Positions 60,167 through 64,000 of a stretch of DNA of 64,000 bases are shown one piece after another. Made by a program: the position numbers and the translations under genes. The stretch spans positions 15,241-79,240 of the forward strand of contig JBJXDX010000038.1 of assembly GCA_046154585.1 (NCBI GenBank). The letters run 5' to 3'. Under the pieces are notes generated by a model. That model had not been told where the DNA came from and searched no databases. It saw only the letters and a program-made list of their open reading frames with translations. Origin of the DNA: CADEFX01 sp046154585. GTDB lineage: Bacteria > Pseudomonadota > Alphaproteobacteria > Rhizobiales > Hyphomicrobiaceae. How positions within the stretch are numbered: position 1 is the stretch's first letter; every line of letters begins with the position of its first letter.

Positions 60167-61123
60167 CTATCGCTTCGGGCCAGTAGGCGGCGATTGCGCG
60201 GGCCAGGCCCCCGAGCCACTTGGCACATTTGATTTATGCTCGTCGCGACCATCGCCCGGAACGGCGTCCTGGCCCTTGCGCAAGGTATCGGGCAGTGCAC
60301 CCGCAGACTTAGCGGCCTTGGCTCGCTCATAGAGCGGCTGCACATCCTTCAGATGATCCTTAATGAGCTGGATGCGGGATTCGCTCGATGGATGCGTTGA
60401 CATCCATTGCGGCGGCGTTCCCTTGGCGGCAGCGCTCATTTTCTCCCAGAGTGTCACTCCGGCGGCGGGGTCGTAGCCCCCACGCGCAGCTAGTTCCATG
60501 CCGACGAGGTCCGCCTCCCGCTCGTCATCGCGCGAGAATTTCAGGGTAAGGAGGTTCGAGCCGGCGGCGCCAAGTACGTCGCCGCCCTGTCCGAAGACCA
60601 GCAAGCCGACGATACGGCCCGTGATATTGGTCAGCGTCGTTTTCGCCGCACGTTCGCGCGCATGCTCGCGCAGCGCGTGCGCGATCTCATGTCCCATGAT
60701 CATGGCCGCCTCATCGTCTGTGAGACGGAGCTGATCCAGAATCCCCGTAAAGAAGACGATCTTGCCGCCCGGCATGCAGAACGCGTTGATGTTGCGCGAT
60801 GCAAGCGTCACCACCTCCCATCGCCACTCCTTGGCCCGGGGATTCCACTTGTCCGCGTGCGGCAGCAGATCCCTGGCGATCCGCCGCAGCCTTTCGTTCT
60901 GAGGATGGTTGGGAGGCAGCAGCGCTTTCTTCGTTTCCGCCTGTGTTTTGAGTTGGCCGAACTGCAGGGCAGCCGCCTTCTCGATTCTCTCCGCGGACAC
61001 CAGCTTGCGCAGGAAGGACGGATTCCCGACCTTGATGCCCTCGTCGGGCTCGCGCGCCAAGGCAACGGATAGCGTCGCCAAGAGGAAAGCGGTCAGCGTG
61101 ACGGCGATCCAGGACTTGCGCAT
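60167..61123 (-). CDS. M48 family zinc metalloprotease (LoiP/YcaL-like)
   Basis: A 318-residue exported protease with signal peptide (WIAVTLTAFLLATLSVALA). Zinc site H145-E146-xx-H149 in MGHEIAHALREH, third ligand E203 in DDEREADLVGME; PGGKIVFFTGIL is the family strand. Soluble periplasmic M48 enzymes degrade misassembled outer-membrane proteins. C-terminal 60 residues are low complexity. ATG 61123. Confidence 0.92.
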   Translation of the reverse strand: MRKSWIAVTLTAFLLATLSVALAREPDEGIKVGNPSFLRKLVSAERIEKAAALQFGQLKTQAETKKALLPPNHPQNERLRRIARDLLPHADKWNPRAKEWRWEVVTLASRNINAFCMPGGKIVFFTGILDQLRLTDDEAAMIMGHEIAHALREHARERAAKTTLTNITGRIVGLLVFGQGGDVLGAAGSNLLTLKFSRDDEREADLVGMELAARGGYDPAAGVTLWEKMSAAAKGTPPQWMSTHPSSESRIQLIKDHLKDVQPLYERAKAAKSAGALPDTLRKGQDAVPGDGRDEHKSNVPSGSGAWPAQSPPTGPKR

Positions 61124-61283
61124 AATGGGCTCCGCAGCTTTGCAGCAAGGATAGCGCTCCGTGGGCCGGCGAACCTACTCCAAATCAGGGTCGGAGAGCC
61201 AACCGCCTTGCGGCGATGACACACGCTTATTCGGCGCCTGACTGTCGTAATATCGGTTCAAAATGGCCCGAGGAGCATCATGG

Positions 61284-62465
61284 ATGCCATCCCAGGATAA
61301 AGCCTCTGTCAGCGTTCTCCAGGGCATCGGCGAGGTCGCGGCATCGGATTGGGATCGCGTGGCCACGCCGGACGCGATGCCCGTCAATCCCTTTGTCTGC
61401 CATGCCTTCCTGAAGGCGCTCGAGGATGCCGGCACGGTCTGCGACCGCACGGGCTGGGTGCCTCAACATCTTGTGCTCGATGAGGGCGGCAGCGTCACGG
61501 GTGTCATGCCCTGCTATCTGAAGTTTCACAGCAGAGGCGAGTATATTTTCGACTACGGTTGGGCCGACGCCTACGAGCGCGCCGGAGGTCAGTATTACCC
61601 CAAGCTCCAAGCCGCGGTGCCTTTCACGCCTGTGCCCGGCCGCCGCCTCCTCGTCCAATCCGGCGATGGCGAAGAGGAACGCGAACGCATGCTCGCCACC
61701 GCCGGCATCGAGCTGGCCGGCCGGCGCGGCGCGTCATCGCTTCACATCACCTTCGTATCTGAAGGAGAGTGGAAGCGGCTCGGACAACAAGGGCTTCTGC
61801 AGCGCACGGATCAACAGTTCCATTGGCAGAATGCCGGATACGGCAGCTTCGAGGACTTCCTCGGCAGCCTTGCCTCGCGCAAGCGCAAGGCGGTGCGCAA
61901 GGAACGCGAGCAGGCCCTCGAATCCGGCCTGACCATCGAGTGGGTGACGGGGAGCGGTATTACTCAGGCCCACTGGGATACGTTCTTCAAGTTCTACATG
62001 GACACCGGCAGCCGGAAGTGGGGCACGCCATACCTCAATCGCAAATTCTTCTCGCTGCTGGGCGATGCCATGGCCGATCGCTGTCTCTTGGTGATGGCGA
62101 AGCGCGGCACCCGCTATGTGGCTGGCGCCCTCAACCTTATCGGAGGGGATTGTCTGTACGGCCGCTACTGGGGCGCGATCGAACACCACCCCTGTCTGCA
62201 TTTCGAGATCTGCTACTATCAGGCCATCGATTTCGCCATCGCGCACGGCTTGCAGCGCGTCGAAGCCGGCGCGCAGGGTGAGCACAAGCTTGCGCGCGGC
62301 TACATGCCGACGCCGACCTATTCGCTACACTGGATCCGTGATGCGGGCTTCAGAAAAGCTGTCGCCCGCTACCTCATCGAGGAGCGGACCCAGATGCTCC
62401 ATCAGCGCGCCGCCCTCGCTGAGTACGGGCCTTACAAGAAAGCGCAGCAAGAGAGCGACGCGTAG
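61284..62465 (+). CDS. FemAB-like (DUF482) acyltransferase
   Basis: A 393-residue protein of the DUF482/FemAB-like GNAT-related group: MPVNPFVCHAFLKALEDAG, HLVLDEGGSVTGVMPCYLK, FDYGWADAYERAGGQYYPKLQAAVPFTPVPGRRLL and the late FEICYYQAIDFAIAHGLQRVEAGAQGEHKLARGY. The family is linked to peptidoglycan or lipid amino-acyl transfer but is not biochemically defined. ATG 61284 has AGGAG 8 bases upstream, better than ATG 61263. Confidence 0.9.
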   Translation: MPSQDKASVSVLQGIGEVAASDWDRVATPDAMPVNPFVCHAFLKALEDAGTVCDRTGWVPQHLVLDEGGSVTGVMPCYLKFHSRGEYIFDYGWADAYERAGGQYYPKLQAAVPFTPVPGRRLLVQSGDGEEERERMLATAGIELAGRRGASSLHITFVSEGEWKRLGQQGLLQRTDQQFHWQNAGYGSFEDFLGSLASRKRKAVRKEREQALESGLTIEWVTGSGITQAHWDTFFKFYMDTGSRKWGTPYLNRKFFSLLGDAMADRCLLVMAKRGTRYVAGALNLIGGDCLYGRYWGAIEHHPCLHFEICYYQAIDFAIAHGLQRVEAGAQGEHKLARGYMPTPTYSLHWIRDAGFRKAVARYLIEERTQMLHQRAALAEYGPYKKAQQESDA

Positions 62466-62471
62466 GCGATG

Positions 62472-62678
62472 TCAAATGCCGCCCGCAAATGCGGCGAGAC
62501 CCTTGCTCAAGAACGCGGGTCCGCTGACCCAGTACGCAATACAGCACGTGATGGCGACGGCCAGCAGCGCAACGAGGCGCAAGACACGGTTTTGTACGCG
62601 CCTGGCCGCGAGAAATCCCTCCACCAGGTCAGGATCGAACCGTCGCGCCGCGAGATTGATTTGGGGTATCCGTTGCAT
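62472..62678 (-). CDS. small single-span membrane protein
   Basis: A 68-residue protein from ATG 62678: basic start (MQRIPQINLAARRFDPDLV), then a span (VLRLVALLAVAITCCIAYWVSG). AAGGGG precedes. Unknown function. Ends 6 bp from the convergent FemAB-like gene. Confidence 0.6.
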   Translation of the reverse strand: MQRIPQINLAARRFDPDLVEGFLAARRVQNRVLRLVALLAVAITCCIAYWVSGPAFLSKGLAAFAGGI

Positions 62679-62813
62679 GAGGCGCCCCTTGACAGTTGCC
62701 AGGCGCACAATGTTACCGCATGCACGCCCGGCAACGCTCAAGTTGACCCGCGACTTGATGCTAGGGTTTGCAAACGCTTAACAAGCCGAACGGACTGATG
62801 CGAGGTTCATACG

Positions 62814-63236
62814 ATGGCGTACGACGACACCAACATCTTTGCGCGGATTTTGCGCGGCGAGCTGCCCGCGCACAAAGTCTACGAGGACGCCGATACCTTT
62901 GCGTTCATGGATATCATGCCGCGCTGTCAGGGCCATTCGCTCGTCATTCCGAAAACCGCGGCGCGCAACGTGCTCGATGCCTCGCCACAACAGCTCGCGG
63001 CCTGCATGATGACGGTGCAGAAAGTCGCGCGTGCTTCGATGCACGCGTTCGCTGCCGACGGCATCACGATCCAGCAGTTCAACGAGCCGGCCGGCGGCCA
63101 GGTGGTGTTCCACATCCACTTCCATATTTTGCCGCGATGGGACGGCATTAAGCTGCAACCCCATACCGGCCGGATGGAAAAGCCGGAGGTCCTGGCCGCC
63201 AACGCGGAGAAACTCCGCCAGGCCTTGGCGGACTAA
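62814..63236 (+). CDS. HIT family nucleotide-binding hydrolase
   Basis: A 140-residue histidine-triad protein: NIFARILRGELPAHKVYED at the start, and the triad H100, H102, H104 in FHIHFHILPR. Hydrolyses nucleotide-phosphoramidates (adenosine 5'-monophosphoramidase-like). ATG 62814. Confidence 0.95.
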   Translation: MAYDDTNIFARILRGELPAHKVYEDADTFAFMDIMPRCQGHSLVIPKTAARNVLDASPQQLAACMMTVQKVARASMHAFAADGITIQQFNEPAGGQVVFHIHFHILPRWDGIKLQPHTGRMEKPEVLAANAEKLRQALAD

Positions 63237-63247
63237 CTCCAGCATGA

Positions 63248-63276
63248 CAAAGGCCCGCAGACGCGGCGGGCCTTTG
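63248..63276. terminator. bidirectional terminator between HIT gene and clpA
   Basis: CAAAGGCCCGC and GCGGGCCTTTG form a perfect 11-bp stem with a 7-base loop between convergent genes. Stem ends in A/T runs on both strands, so it can serve both. Confidence 0.8.
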
Positions 63277-63309
63277 ATGCTTACAACGACGTAGTCGATT
63301 TGCCGACCG

Positions 63310-64000
63310 TTACTCGTCCTTGCGGCGTGGCACGCTTGGCACCGCACCGGCCGGTTTTGCACGCTCCTTGCGCTCCTTCGGTCCAGGCAAGGCCTTCTTA
63401 GGCGAGGCACCGACGAGCGTGTCGTCCGACACGTCCTCATCGCTGTCGACCTCCTCGTCGTCCTCCTTCGATCGCGGCGCCTTTGCCGGATCGCCAGGGA
63501 GATACTCGAAAACCAGCTTCTTCTCCTCACCTTCGCCTTCGGTCAGCACGCGCACGGTTCCACCATGCTCGAGCTTGCCGAACAGCAGCTCCTCGGCGAG
63601 CGGCTTCTTGATGTATTCCTGGATCACACGGGCCAGAGGCCGCGCGCCGAACTTCTCGTCGTAGCCCTTTTCGGCAATCCACTTCGCCGCTTGTTCCGAC
63701 AGCTCGATCGTGACTCCGCGATCGGCCAACTGGGCCTCCAGCTGGAAGATGAACTTCTCGACCACCTTGGTGATCACCTCGGCCGGCAAGGAGGAGAACG
63801 AGATCACGGCATCGAGCCGGTTGCGGAATTCTGGCGTGAACAGGCGATTGATCGCTTCCTGATCATCCCCCTCCCTCTTGGAGCGGTTGAAGCCGATGGC
63901 TGCGCGCGCAAGGTCGGACGCACCCGCATTCGTCGTCATGATCAGTATGACGTTGCGGAAGTCGATCTGCTTGCCGTTGTGGTCGGTCAGCTTGCCGTGA
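63310..64000 (-). CDS. clpA: ATP-dependent Clp protease ATP-binding subunit ClpA, N-terminal part beyond window
   Basis: The C-terminal 230 residues of the ClpA unfoldase, which feeds N-end-rule substrates to ClpP. HNGKQIDFRNVILIMTTNAG (sensor 1 region of the D2 ATPase) begins at the window edge; FTPEFRNRLDAVISF with the arginine finger, and KGYDEKFGARPLARVIQEYIKKPLAEELL (sensor 2) follow. A long acidic-then-basic tail of about 65 residues (DDEEVDSDEDVSDDTL, then Lys/Arg/Pro-rich) ends it, longer than E. coli ClpA. Confidence 0.96.
   Translation of the reverse strand, partial: HGKLTDHNGKQIDFRNVILIMTTNAGASDLARAAIGFNRSKREGDDQEAINRLFTPEFRNRLDAVISFSSLPAEVITKVVEKFIFQLEAQLADRGVTIELSEQAAKWIAEKGYDEKFGARPLARVIQEYIKKPLAEELLFGKLEHGGTVRVLTEGEGEEKKLVFEYLPGDPAKAPRSKEDDEEVDSDEDVSDDTLVGASPKKALPGPKERKERAKPAGAVPSVPRRKDE

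Noticed and set aside
1..64000. Search by eye for tRNA, rRNA, CRISPR arrays, insertion sequences or phage genes
   Set aside because: No cloverleaf-like intergenic sequence, spacer-repeat array, transposase or integrase frame was recognised.

Overview
The window is 64 kb of high-GC chromosomal DNA from an alphaproteobacterium, most likely order Hyphomicrobiales (Rhizobiales). The signs are a MucR/Ros zinc-finger regulator, a DUF992 periplasmic protein, a BcsS-type cellulose-associated outer-membrane protein, several tricarboxylate-transporter (Tct) genes, FCD-type GntR regulation, and ribosomal alpha-operon proteins with alphaproteobacterial features. It reads as ordinary chromosome: I see no rRNA, tRNA, CRISPR array, phage or insertion sequence, and gene direction changes often. 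Both ends cut genes: kdsA at the left and clpA at the right.

Layout. 1-7.7 kb: kdsA, DUF992 protein, GFA-type zinc protein, mucR with a long AT-rich upstream region, msrB, oligopeptidase B, a cupin protein, an SDR oxidoreductase and a 28-codon micro-ORF between two short palindromes. 7.8-11.6 kb: a translationally coupled envelope operon (TPM-domain membrane protein and two lipoproteins), then ohr. 11.7-18.1 kb: a polyamine operon (decarboxylase plus agmatinase), a DHA2 exporter overlapping a YeeE/YedE transporter, and an MFS permease. 18.1-24.2 kb: a palindromic intergenic repeat, cyclopropane fatty acid synthase, a large membrane protein and the alpha operon rpsM-rpsK-rpoA-rplQ with its own candidate promoter. 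24.4-30 kb: a GNAT enzyme, a secreted papain-like protein, a GntR/phytanoyl-CoA-dioxygenase-like operon with a 16-bp perfect palindrome upstream, and a MATE exporter.

30-52.5 kb is rich in accessory catabolism: a thiolase-like/DUF35/MaoC operon, two luciferase-like flavin oxidoreductases, an FAD-dependent dehydrogenase, two CoA-transferases, MmgE/PrpD, a complete but split Tct uptake system, and a second lone TctC. Twice a dimeric alpha-beta-barrel-like protein directly follows a flavoenzyme gene. This part also carries a PilZ protein, a class V aminotransferase-like protein, a degenerate DegP-like protein and a candidate small RNA with two hairpins bearing the same C-rich loop.

52.5-64 kb is envelope and polysaccharide themed: a secreted protein with lysozyme-like traits, a three-domain GH18/deacetylase/GT2 protein, BcsS, PRC-barrel and small membrane proteins, an M48 protease, a FemAB-like acyltransferase, a HIT protein and clpA.

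Most assignments rest on motifs recognised by eye in translated reading frames; no database search was run. Start codons were chosen from Shine-Dalgarno spacing and family length, and doubtful ones are flagged.
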